From Onchocerca lupi (lineage: Eukaryota; Nematoda; Chromadorea; Rhabditida; Onchocercidae): a stretch of DNA of 64,000 nucleotides. Positions within the stretch are counted from its first letter, which is position 1. Each line of letters begins with the position of its first letter. Made by a program: the position numbers and the translations under genes. Under the pieces are notes generated by a model that was not told where the DNA came from, did no database searches, and saw only the letters and a list, made by a program, of their open reading frames with translations. Positions 37,201-46,033 of the stretch are shown here, in pieces. The DNA lies in assembly GCA_028564675.1 (NCBI GenBank), contig JAOVVO010000293.1:30443-94442 (forward strand). The letters run 5' to 3'.

Positions 37201-38756
37201 AGTGTGTGCTTTGAATCAATCATCGCTGCAATTTAGCTAGCATTGATCGAAAAATTTAAATTAATTCTTCTAGATTTGTTCGAAAATGGATTAATTTTAT
37301 CCTTTTCAAAACTGAATAAGAGTCCTATCTTTTTTTTTTTCGCATTTCTGCAACTTTTTCTTTATAATCCGAAATTCTCTGATTTCAAAAAAAAATATTC
37401 AGAAAGACACAGTTATTAACACAGTAATAAGATAAGACAGAAATGATTCTTCCATATTTTCTATGGTAAAATATTTCAAAGTTATATTCATCATGTTCTG
37501 CAGATATCGATGAATGCTTGTACGATCCATGTTCCGAAGATGAATTATGTTTTAATCAATTGGGAAGTTATGAATGCCTTAGGACACCATGTCCAACTGA
37601 TTATCATCTGGAAGATCAGTGAGGATATTTTGTTTGATATCTGATTTACAAAATTATAAACTCAATTATTTAAAAAAAAAATAAGACAATGTGTCTCTTT
37701 TTTTTTTTCTTTTTTTTCATCAGATCAAGCTATTTTTTCGATGAGAATTTTTCGCAATCGGAATGCATTTTCAGGAATTGTATACCGAATTGTCAGAATT
37801 GTTCTAACTCACCTATAAGGATATATATGGTATCAATACCGAAAATTTTGCCACCGGCGACTACATTGCTACGTTTGACAGCTTACGATCATCGATCGCA
37901 AGTAATTCATCGAACACGGTTCATTATGAAATCAATTTCAAAATTCGCCAGATATATTCCTTTTATTTTCAAAGTAAGCTTAATTTATTTTCACTAATAG
38001 ATGAAGCCTTAGAATAATTATAGAACAACTTTTCAAAGGCTTGCTTTTAATTAGTTCTCTTTCTTGATTCTTAAATGAATTATTCTTCGCAATATTTGAT
38101 TATTTTAATTCTATTTTTTTTTCCTTTTTTTCTTTAAATATACAGTAAATGTTAAAACAAATGAATATTATGATGACTATTTAGAAGCTAAATATGATTA
38201 CTTCTTGCTTGAAGCTTTTCTAGAAACTTGACAGAAACGATCATTCCAATTTAATTAGATGTCGTTACTTAATTAGTGCTTTCTTGATTAATAAATTTTC
38301 GCCGAAATGCGCTGTTTAGCCGCATGAAGTTGAGCAAAAAGCGGCCTGAGATACTCTTAGATGTTCAAGGTTGCAAGCGCGTTAAGCTGAAGAAATCAGC
38401 ATGCTGTAACCCATTACTGAAAGATATGATAACAGTGTGGTTTTTGAAAATCTCCATGATCGGAATTGAGAATTTCATTTTCTTTGAACGAAGAATTCCT
38501 AATAAGAACGAGTCATCACATCAATGTTGCCAAATAAACAAATTTAACATATAATTCAAGTAATTTTTGAAATTTTTAAAACTAAATTTAAATTCAGACA
38601 AAAAATGGTCGAGCGACGTTGCAAAACTCGGACAATCTGCTTGGAGCAGGAACATATAAACTTGCCATACGAAGCATCTCAAGGCTACCTTATAGAGTGG
38701 GCAAATTGTTGAATGATTTCATTGTTTTCATTGCTGTCTCCGAATATGATTTTTAA
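12004..38756 (+). CDS. him-4: Hemicentin (HIM-4/HMCN family), 3' half
   Basis: Hemicentin is a giant secreted matrix protein that forms tracks and anchors between tissues. The order seen is about 21 I-set Ig domains, a G2F domain, EGF repeats and a fibulin-type C-terminus, which is diagnostic of the family. I traced 54 exons with matching phases, totalling 7,704 nt (2,568 codons including the stop at 38754-38756). C. elegans HIM-4 is about twice as long with 48 Ig domains. The VWA domain and roughly the first half of the Ig array are absent. The first exon (12004-12160) opens in mid-Ig at NGQRINGTDV, behind a CAG acceptor with an in-frame stop just upstream, so an earlier exon must exist. Most Ig domains start at phase-1 introns (xx-PP). 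The sub-features below give the exons. Confidence 0.95.
19302..19361. repeat. 30-bp perfect tandem duplication in a hemicentin intron
   Basis: Two identical adjacent copies (19302-19331 and 19332-19361) beginning ATTAATAATG and ending TTTCAGAATG. They lie in the 2.0-kb intron 18604-20625. Each contains TTTCAG, so pseudo-acceptors are duplicated as well. Non-coding. Confidence 0.85.
19603..19941 (-). pseudogene. Possible nested coding relic in a hemicentin intron
   Basis: Antisense to hemicentin inside its 18604-20625 intron. A TTTAG acceptor at about 19942 is followed by an open stretch (YALSQWNKLLRKLLQRNK), a stop, further open sequence in the same frame (LCEQKLEEKVKWQLKVIRKI), and an overlapping open frame from about 19827 to 19603 (DLNAKLNATFSNLIDLF, CNELFSSKDRQRFEDF). 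The amino-acid make-up is protein-like, but the frame is broken by a stop and a shift. I do not recognise the family. It may be a decayed retrocopy, a small nested gene with an intron I mis-set, or chance. Confidence 0.2.
25258..33262 (+). other. him-4: Hemicentin Ig domains 11-21 with a non-Ig linker (exons)
   Basis: Exons: 25258-25437, 25786-25890, 26077-26220, 26540-26671, 26766-26877, 27184-27256, 27465-27561, 27681-27838, 28007-28112, 28195-28353, 28611-28769, 28928-29040, 29319-29478, 29880-30014, 30136-30279, 30364-30510, 30592-30738, 30997-31133, 31364-31515, 31738-31945, 32217-32384, 32713-32949, 33148-33262. Ig11-18 are canonical. Between Ig18 and Ig19, exon 30997-31133 and the start of the next encode an insert of about 80 residues without Ig features (VIWVECDESGQ; TTYVPARGDVPEDG). 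Ig20 (32217 to about 32800) is degenerate: it has no PP start and an atypical YQCYTRNRK F strand. Confidence 0.88.
27097..27184 (+). repeat. 44-bp perfect tandem duplication carrying a 3' splice site
   Basis: Copies 27097-27140 and 27141-27184 are identical, from GTTACGATAATATTG to ATATTTTTAGG. Each ends in TTTTTAG|G, so the acceptor of the hemicentin exon at 27184-27256 is present twice. Only the second acceptor keeps the frame. Using the first would add 44 nt, shift the frame and meet a TGA. Confidence 0.9.
33497..35096 (+). other. him-4: Hemicentin G2F (nidogen-like) domain (exons)
   Basis: Exons 33497-33640, 33967-34196, 34556-34671 and 34909-35096. The predicted segment (VNNRRLKREMVLVSIKPKME, GYMVVASPQLAFNP, FGLDGEYALFEIIFNGQLP, FVTFKFTFRKTVDG) is a beta-rich domain matching the position and style of the G2F domain that follows the Ig array in hemicentins and is shared with nidogen. 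It ends in a Cys-bearing segment (RRICPVGYHIRDGFC) that leads into the EGF repeats. The acceptor at 33496 is a CAGCAG pair, so one residue may vary. Confidence 0.85.
35518..37618 (+). other. him-4: Hemicentin calcium-binding EGF repeats (exons)
   Basis: Exons 35518-35715, 35870-35938, 36401-36517, 36591-36689, 36961-37074 and 37504-37618. D-I-D/N-E-C starts, the calcium-binding EGF signature, occur at 35518 (DIDECESTQKIC), about 35650 (DIDECILGIHNC), 36401 (DIDECAESLCG), 36961 (DINECVFNLPCEYEC) and 37504 (DIDECLYDPCSED). Exon 36591-36689 (NACPSGYYRIGETC) is a partial module without the DIDEC start. All introns up to the last lie in phase 1, the usual arrangement for shuffled EGF modules. Confidence 0.92.
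37724..38756 (+). other. him-4: Hemicentin fibulin-type C-terminal domain and stop (exons)
   Basis: Exons 37724-37973 and 38598-38756 join in phase 0. The first ends SKFARYIPFIFK. The second reads TKNGRATLQNSDNLLGAGTY and ends DFIVFIAVSEYDF, then TAA at 38754-38756. The pattern of NGRATL, GxYxL and a terminal hydrophobic strand ending in aromatic residues is the fibulin/hemicentin C-terminal module. The 624-nt intron contains two unrelated open stretches (38145-38231 and 38324-38554) that I do not place in the main transcript. Confidence 0.9.
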
Positions 38757-38820
38757 TTCAAACAAGCTTCACTTGTAAAGTGCATAAAACTAGTAATTGA
38801 AATACTTTTATTCATTTTTG

Positions 38821-38826
38821 AATAAA
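38821..38826 (+). terminator. Polyadenylation signal AATAAA of hemicentin
   Basis: Canonical AATAAA about 65 nt after the hemicentin stop codon and followed by AT-rich sequence. It is placed by position only. Confidence 0.6.
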
Positions 38827-40635
38827 CTTTATTGGTTTAATCAAACCATTGTTGATCGTGTTTTAAATAAAAAGCATCATTAGATCAAAATATTAACTGC
38901 CAACATTGATTGATTTATTGCTTAATTTTAAAAGTTTTAAATTTCATTTTTTATGAGCCATTAGTCATGTTGATTACTTTTGATCAAAATCAATATATCA
39001 CAAGTGGAGCTGCCATTTCTCATTTCATTATGCTGTGATTTATGTTTTAAAGTAAATTATTATATATTTACAGTGATAGGTAAATTATCCTTAGAATGCA
39101 ATATCAGTTCTGCAAATTAAAAAAATGAATTTGGAGAATGCTAATCATTTCTAACAAATTTTATTTTAGATCTTTCATTTTTTGCTTTCAGCTTAAATTC
39201 TTTGATTAATTCGTATTATAAGATATTCTCTCTTATAAGAAAATGAAAGATTTATTTCTAAAAATGTCACATAATTGCATATTGTTTTTTAATTATCAAT
39301 TGCATTGAACCTTTGTCTTTCTCTTTGTTTTTGAATGTCGAATTTTTTTTTTTTTTTTTGAAATAAAGTTTTGACAGTAAACTCATTTTTTGATCGAATT
39401 TTTAGGAAAAATTCTTCAATATGCTCTATTGCAGATTTTATAATTTCAATTGACATTTTTTTCAGCAAGGTTTATTTATCATTATTTTTAAGAATATTTT
39501 ATTTTGAATTTTATGGCATGCTAAAAATAATTCAAAGATTTCTGCAAAATTAGTCGTACAAAATTAAGTTGTGCAAAAAGTCTTTCAATTCGATTTCTAA
39601 AGTTTAGTTCAATTTCATTTTTTTTTTTGTCTGAAATATATTTCAAACTTTTTTTTTATTCAATTACTATTTTCAACTTGAACTTTATCTTTTTCAATCT
39701 GAATGTTTAATATTTAGATTAATTTATTTTCAATCAAAACGATAATAATATTGAGAAAATACAATTGTAATAATACAATTACATTCTCATCCTGCAGATA
39801 AATTTTTAATGAAATACTGATTTCACTAATATTAGGTAACAAAAATTATCATATATTATGCAGATATGGTTTCCTTTCAAATGACTTTTTATATTCTTCT
39901 GTCGTATGGAACCAATTATAAACTATCAGTGTTTTTCCCTAACATTTTAAGACATTTTAAGCATGCCAAGAAAAAATATTTTCACTTATTCCACGTGTTC
40001 TTCAAAGCGATGCAAGCGCATTCCTGCTTCATGACCAGGTGATATAAAAAGAAAATGCTAAATGTTGATAGATCTTTATGCGAATTTAAAATTTTGAAAT
40101 CCTTGTGATCAGATTGAAAATGTAAATCGTCGCTTAATTGCTAATGTTAACAGTTTATTGTTCATCAAAATAGAATTAGTTTTATTTTGCTACATTTCGA
40201 ATAATATATTTTGGATGTTTGCGCATCTAATCTCATTTTAGACATCGAAAAATGCATGAACATTGAAAAGAAAGTTTCTGAAATGGAAAATTTGACGCAT
40301 TTGTTCGCTTCATTGATCATTTATTTGTTTCAGTTTTCTTTTTATCTATCTGATTATTCTTTAATATATTTTTTCTTTTGTCGTCGCAAGATGTTTTCAT
40401 GCTGAAAAGCAAACTGATGCAAATTAGTCAAACATAAAATTATACCAAACAAGCATTATTCTTGCTATATAGAGTTTGTACTAGTCGAAAGTTTCCTCCT
40501 TTTTTTTTAAACTTTCCATTTTTAATGAAACATATATTTTTGTAATTTATGCTAAAATTATGAAGCAAAAAATCAACTATAATAAGTCTTTTTTTGTCAT
40601 TAATGATCATAATTCTCTTATTTGTTCTTCTAAAA
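38827..40635. other. Intergenic region between convergent genes
   Basis: Separates the 3' end of hemicentin (+) from the 3' end of the minus-strand membrane-protein gene. It is AT-rich, with a T run near 39342-39359 and short chance ORFs (39371-39553, 40211-40405). I see no supported gene or RNA. Confidence 0.6.
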
Positions 40636-41208
40636 TTACGCTAAAAAATTTCCATGAAAGCTTACATATGCACCCTTCTTTCCGAAAATTTTTTCTTTTG
40701 CAAGTTGCAAATAAATTAACGGACGTCGATGTAATGGTACATAAAAACCTGGTGGCTTATTTACCAACGGGGGTAATTCTACGCCATCGGGAGGCGCCTA
40801 AAAGATAATTATCATATCTGGCATATTTATAAGTTTTTAGCTAGTTATAGAAATGCTTATAATGCATGTAAAAAGTAATTTCATCTCGAAAGCCAAGAAT
40901 ATTTGGATATTCTTATCCAAAATTAAAAAACATCAATGAAATTCAGGATTTTTTTGGATTTACATGATAGAATATTTCAGATAAACATCTTAAAATTGAA
41001 TTTAATGAAATTTAAAAAAGTTATACCATAACGATAGCATCAATTTGTCGTACAAGTGAACGCCAAACAAAAATTGCCATAATAAGACCCAAAATACAAG
41101 GTATCACAACTGCCATTATATAGATGAAAAAATGCAAACTACTGCAACTTGATAACATTAAATAATTGATAAAGTAACATAATATATGAAGATGAGAAAA
41201 ATTTGGAT

Positions 41209-41240
<32 letters not shown>

Positions 41241-42396
41241 GATAATTAGAAGTAGCGAAATTTGGATACAGTAATTTTTTTTTAATTATTAGAGTAGCGA
41301 AGTATTTTGCTTGACAAATCTTAGAAATGTGTTAGATTCTCAGAATTTTTATATTGCTGAAAGTTAGAATTATTGTGGCAGCCAATATGATCATAATTTA
41401 AAATCTTTGTTTGAAGTGATTGCTTAAATAATATTAATATATCATATTTTTATTCAATAATCTTACATTATACGAAGGCGTAAAAGTTTGCAAGTTTTGG
41501 CTGTATTATAGTAAAAAGATCGATCACGTTGTACATTTGCTGCAAATGTTGCTGCTTCCATTATAAATTCCGCAAATTGATTGTTGATTTTTGTTTGTAT
41601 TCCGTAAAAATGTGAATCACTATATCCACGATAATCATTTGAACTCTGTGAAGAAAAAAAAAATATATATTAATTAAGACGCATTCCGCCATTTATCTCG
41701 CATCCTCGATGGATAACTAGAACTTTGGAATCATTGGAATTCTTTAGAATCAGATTACTACTGAACTCTTGAGAGTGAAGTATAATAATCGTCGAAGATT
41801 TGATCAATATCGATCGAAAATGGAGATACATATGACCAAAAGCACTTAGACGCTTGTTAAGTAGAAATATCGATCCAAAACTTGATTTGAATTTAAAAAG
41901 TTATCTTTTTTAAAAGATGTAAATTGAAAGCAAATTCACGAAGTCCATTGTTTTTTGTTCAAGCAGAAAAGTTTGAATTTAAAGAATTGAGACATGGATT
42001 ATTTTTGCATTCTCTTACTTTAAATTTAATTAAAGTTTAATTAAATTTAAGATTTGATTTTTCCTTCAATTCATTAACAAACATTTGCCAGTTATATATG
42101 GTGTGTATATAATGATCGAGCTTCATGTTTATAATGAATCAGATCTATTTATAAATCCTGGATAGAATATAATTATTCATACCATTATTTTCAAATGATT
42201 TTCTCTTCCAACCAATTAGTTATCATCAAAAACTTACTCGTTTAAAACGATGCAAATTTTCCATTTTCGTGCGCAGGATTTCATCTTTAAACAAACTGAA
42301 ATCTGGTAGCAATGTTTTATAGCACTTCATTTCGCTTATCGCTAATATTAGTAATAAATATGCAGATTTTGGTTCCATCGCTATTCTAAAGATCAT
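40636..42396 (-). CDS. Unknown single-pass membrane protein, 204 aa
   Basis: Four minus-strand exons join in phase: 42238-42396, 41467-41645, 41027-41141 and 40636-40797 (205 codons including TAA). The ATG lies one base after a TTATTAG acceptor, typical of a trans-spliced nematode 5' end. A hydrophobic N-terminus (SAYLLLILAISEM) could be a signal peptide. A second, stronger membrane segment falls at about residues 116-139 (FFIYIMAVVIPCILGLIMAI) and is followed by a basic, proline-rich tail (APPDGVELPPLVNKPPGFYV; HRRPLIYLQLAKEK). This suggests a type I protein with an extracellular part of about 90 residues and a cytoplasmic tail of about 65. I do not recognise the family. Convergent with hemicentin, and downstream of SURF6 on the same strand with a gap of about 650 bp. 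The intron 41142-41466 holds a T-run repeat. Confidence 0.75.
41197..41300. repeat. Imperfect tandem repeat in an intron
   Basis: Two copies of AATTTGGATACAG(A/T)AATTTT, followed by a T run and by ATTAGA-AGTAGCGAA, at about 41201-41255 and 41258-41300. The first copy carries a T run of about 25 nt, the second a shorter one. It lies in the second intron of the 204-aa membrane-protein gene. Confidence 0.6.
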
Positions 42397-43047
42397 TCTA
42401 ATAATAATGATTTGAAAATGTTAATTTAAAAAAATTCTTAAGTTTTACCGAATTCCCTTTACTTCTCAACAATTTAGGACGAAGCTATAATATAAATAGA
42501 GGTACTGAGCAAGTGGAACAGTTTATGTGAAATTAAGTATCTTCATTTATCTAAGAAAAATTACGGCTCGATCTGCACCACGATAATGAAAAACACCTCC
42601 TTTAAAGCTAATAATAAAATACAATGTTATGAAACAAGAAATGCGACTATATTTATTCTCGTCATAAGGTAACAGCGAAGAAATTACGCAAAGTAAAAAA
42701 TGCATTGTAAAGAAATTGAAGTTTTCAAGTGACAGTCTGTATTTTATTATTAGTCTAACAGTCTAACAGTTTTATAACATAAACTCTGTCAAACTATATG
42801 ATTCATAAGAAATTTTTTAAAAAATCACTTTTTCTAAAGTGATAAAACATTACGACAGTCTTTATAATACGATCATATGACTATGATTGTATTATAAAGA
42901 GTATCATTCAAGGATGAAAAATATATCTCTATCTGCAATCCATTAGTGACTGCAACAACTCATTGAAGAAAGAAACCTCGATTTTCCAAATAAAATTGAA
43001 TTTATATATGACGTAAATTTAGAAACAAAAATGAATCACAACGATTA
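42397..43047. other. Gap between SURF6 and the 204-aa gene
   Basis: About 650 bp on the 3' side of SURF6 and the 5' side of the membrane-protein gene, both on the minus strand. No ORF is supported. The minus-strand acceptor TTATTAG at 42398-42404 is a candidate spliced-leader addition site. Confidence 0.55.
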
Positions 43048-45456
43048 TCACAATATTCTTCCCTTCTTTCGAGCTTTTTGCATCTTCCTTTTTTTGACGA
43101 TATCTTTACGAGCCTGGATATTAGCTGACCGTTTTTCTTGCCTTCGAGCTTGCATCTGCTGCGTATGCTCAACACGACTTGCCCATTTCTTTTTCTTATA
43201 TTCTTTCATCTTCTCCTTTCTTTTTAAACTTCTTTTCAAAAGCTCTGGATTATCCTGCAAAAATATAAATGTAAATATGTTCAAACCGGTTCTGCAGTAA
43301 AATTTTGATTCTTAGAAAATTAAAGAAAGTAGAATTTCGATAATGTAAATTTCCGATTTTACCTTAACTTTCTGTCCTTCAGCACGACTTAATGCTTTCT
43401 TCCATTGGATATTATTTTCAATTCTCAAAGCCTTTTCAGGATTCTTTGACCGCACTTGTTCTAATTTTTCTTCTCTTTTCTCAGCTTTTTGAAGCAATCG
43501 CTTATAATCTTTACCGGTGAATTTATCTCGCTTGTCTTTTTTTGTTTCTTTCTGAAACGAATGACTACTAATGCTTGATGTGCATAAAAATATTTTAAAA
43601 ATGACTGATGGTAGAAAATTATGCCACCTGTTTTTCGTCTCTTACAATGAAATCAAATTTTGAGAAAATCAATTTGTCATCTTTTTTCTCCATTTCTCCT
43701 GATATCGATTCCCTTTCCAATTTTGGACGTTTGCTCGATACCGCCTCATCTGAAGGTAGCCTGAAATTTCTTGGAATGTAAATAAACAAAAAATGGTTAT
43801 ACCATCTCATTGCTCACTGCTTTTTAAAATATCAAGGAGAAAATAAGACAGAATAAAAAATCTTATAAATTCCACAGTAAAAATGATATAAGGGATAAAA
43901 TAATGACGGAATCAAGTCCCGAAGGATCCTGAAAATCTCGTCAAAATTTTTTAAGATTCCTGAAAAAAATCTATATGAAATATACTTTGAATTTTTCATC
44001 TGTTGCTTAGCTACTGTCCTTCTTTCCTTCATTTTCAGTTTACTCATGCGTCGTTTCAATTTCCTCTTTTCTTCATACTGATATGCTGTCATTTTACCAC
44101 GTCTTTTTGCTAAAAAAATTAAAAAAAAAATATATATCAACCGCACAACATGATTATCTAGCATAGCACAATTCATTAGCTGGTTATGATCTCCATTACA
44201 ATAATACAAGATTCACAGAAAGAAAAAAAAACCCGTCGGTGCCAACACTTTTCTTAAAGGATAGTTTAAGTTGAAAATTACTAATTGAAATAGAAAAATT
44301 TACCTTTGAATTGTTCCAGTTTTTCCTGCAGTTTCTTAAGAGCTAACTTACGACCTTCCAAAGCATCAGCTGGTGCTACTATGGAAGTGGTCGCGAAAGA
44401 TGAGTTACTTTTTATATCACTAGTAACATTGTCATGCATTCTTTTTCGATTATCGTTTGCATATGCTGTTCCATTTACGAGACTAAATATAGCAAAGTCA
44501 GTATGGTTGTCAATTTTTCTCATAAAGAAATTTGAAACTTTATTCCATCTCAAAACTGTGAACGAAATCGCAAAAATATTTTGAACTACGCAAAAGTACT
44601 TGTTTATGTCTGGACGCATTCAATTCCAAAATTCTAGGAAACAATAAATATAATTATTTCACCCGTATTAAAAAAAAAAAAAGAAAAAAAAACTACCTTC
44701 CATTTAGTACTTTGGCGAAAGGATCAGTCGAATTATCAGGATTCGAAACTCCTAAGTCGATTGACTTACTTTTCTCCAACTTTATATTTTTGGTCGTTTT
44801 CATTTTCTTCATTGTTTTGGAAACTATTTCAGGCTAAAGAAAAAATTTTTCGGATCGAAAAATTAGGAAGCTCTAAAATTTCCAAATCTTTGCAATTTGA
44901 AAAAAAGCAAGCGTAATACTTGTAAAGTAGAAAATGCAAAATATTCTTACTTTAATAGGCTTTGTATTACTACGATTTTTTGCCAACCAATCCAGAACAT
45001 CAGTGATTGTTCGACAATTTACACCTATTTCGCGAGCCAATCTATGCTTCGAAGTTTTACTAAGCTTTTGTTTTTGCTCTGAAAACAAACCTCTAGCACT
45101 AAAAACAATTTATTTCGTTTTAGGAAATCGTCGAATTTCTTTATCAAAATCAATAAATAAATCCCACCCATAAATTAACTTTTTCAATCAATGACAAAAT
45201 ATCGCCTGATAAACTTTAAAAAAAAAAAAAACATTTAGATATACAAATACAATAAATTAATGTTTTTAAAATGACGAAGCCAACCGTTTGTTAAATTTTC
45301 ATCAATAATTTTGTGTTTCTGTTCACGAATGTTCTCCATTGTCTCATCATCGAATTGCCAATTCCCGATTGGTATCAAATTAATATTTTTTTTGATGATC
45401 TTATCTATTTCTATACATTTCTCCAACAATTTTGCCCTGTCCTCTTTCGGAAGCAT
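43048..45456 (-). CDS. SURF6: SURF6 / Rrp14 ribosome-biogenesis protein
   Basis: SURF6 is a nucleolar RNA-binding protein needed for pre-rRNA processing and ribosome assembly. Eight minus-strand exons: 45245-45456, 44951-45092, 44697-44833, 44304-44482, 43986-44109, 43628-43760, 43363-43551 and 43048-43254 (441 codons including TGA). The C-terminal half carries the family pattern: LALKKLQEKLEQFK, KRRGKMTAYQYEEKRKLKRR, FTGKDYKRLLQKAEKREEKL, WKKALSRAEGQKVK, NPELLKRSLKRKEKMKEYKK and a final RKDIVKKRKMQ ... ARKKGRIL. The N-terminal exons are less conserved; the first donor and second acceptor (TAG at 45093 or 45099) were set by phase and are the least certain. The ATG follows a TTTTTTAG acceptor by 5 nt. 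The Lys/Arg-rich sequence fits nucleolar targeting. Confidence 0.9.
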
Positions 45457-46033
45457 TGCAGCTAAAAAATGAAACAAATCTTGCGGTCAAAATCTTATTA
45501 ATAGGGGAATTAAGAACCACTAACTGATTACAAATTAAATTCCCGTTTTCCGAAATATCCAAAAAATTGTAGATATACAGGTGAAATTAAATTAAATAAC
45601 GTCTAGATTGCATTTGTATCATCAAAAAAATAATATTCTGCTGCTGGTAATAACTGAGTATAAAACCCTTAAACAAAATAGTTAGAAATAATTTAATGAA
45701 AAAATCATCATCAATACATATACAATTACATATTCAAGGTGAAGCATCAACAGAAAATTTAAAAGTTGAGGAGATCAAGTAATATGCTCAAAAAGTAATT
45801 AACTGATAAGTCTAATATAGGTTAGATATTCGAAAAATATTTTCAAAAAATTCAGATTAAATTATGCTTCATAGTCTTTCACTGTAAAGCATTTTATTTT
45901 TCCCACATAACAAATAGTCCGGTTCATTTTTATTTCCGTTAATATCTCTAAGAACGCTCATAAGTGTAAGTATGGAATAATATAAAAGCACAGAATTACA
46001 AAAACAAGTTACGATTGAACTAAACAAAAAATA
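45457..46033. other. Gap between mitoguardin and SURF6
   Basis: 577 bp between the mitoguardin stop and the SURF6 start, same strand. The minus-strand sequence TTTTTTAG at 45462-45469 just before the SURF6 ATG looks like a trans-splice acceptor. No ORF or RNA is seen. Confidence 0.55.

Noticed and set aside
44306..44584. 92-aa plus-strand ORF
   Set aside because: Antisense shadow of a SURF6 exon.
44735..44755. GGATTCGAAAC sequence resembling a reverse-strand tRNA B box
   Set aside because: It lies within a SURF6 exon and no A box or cloverleaf is present.
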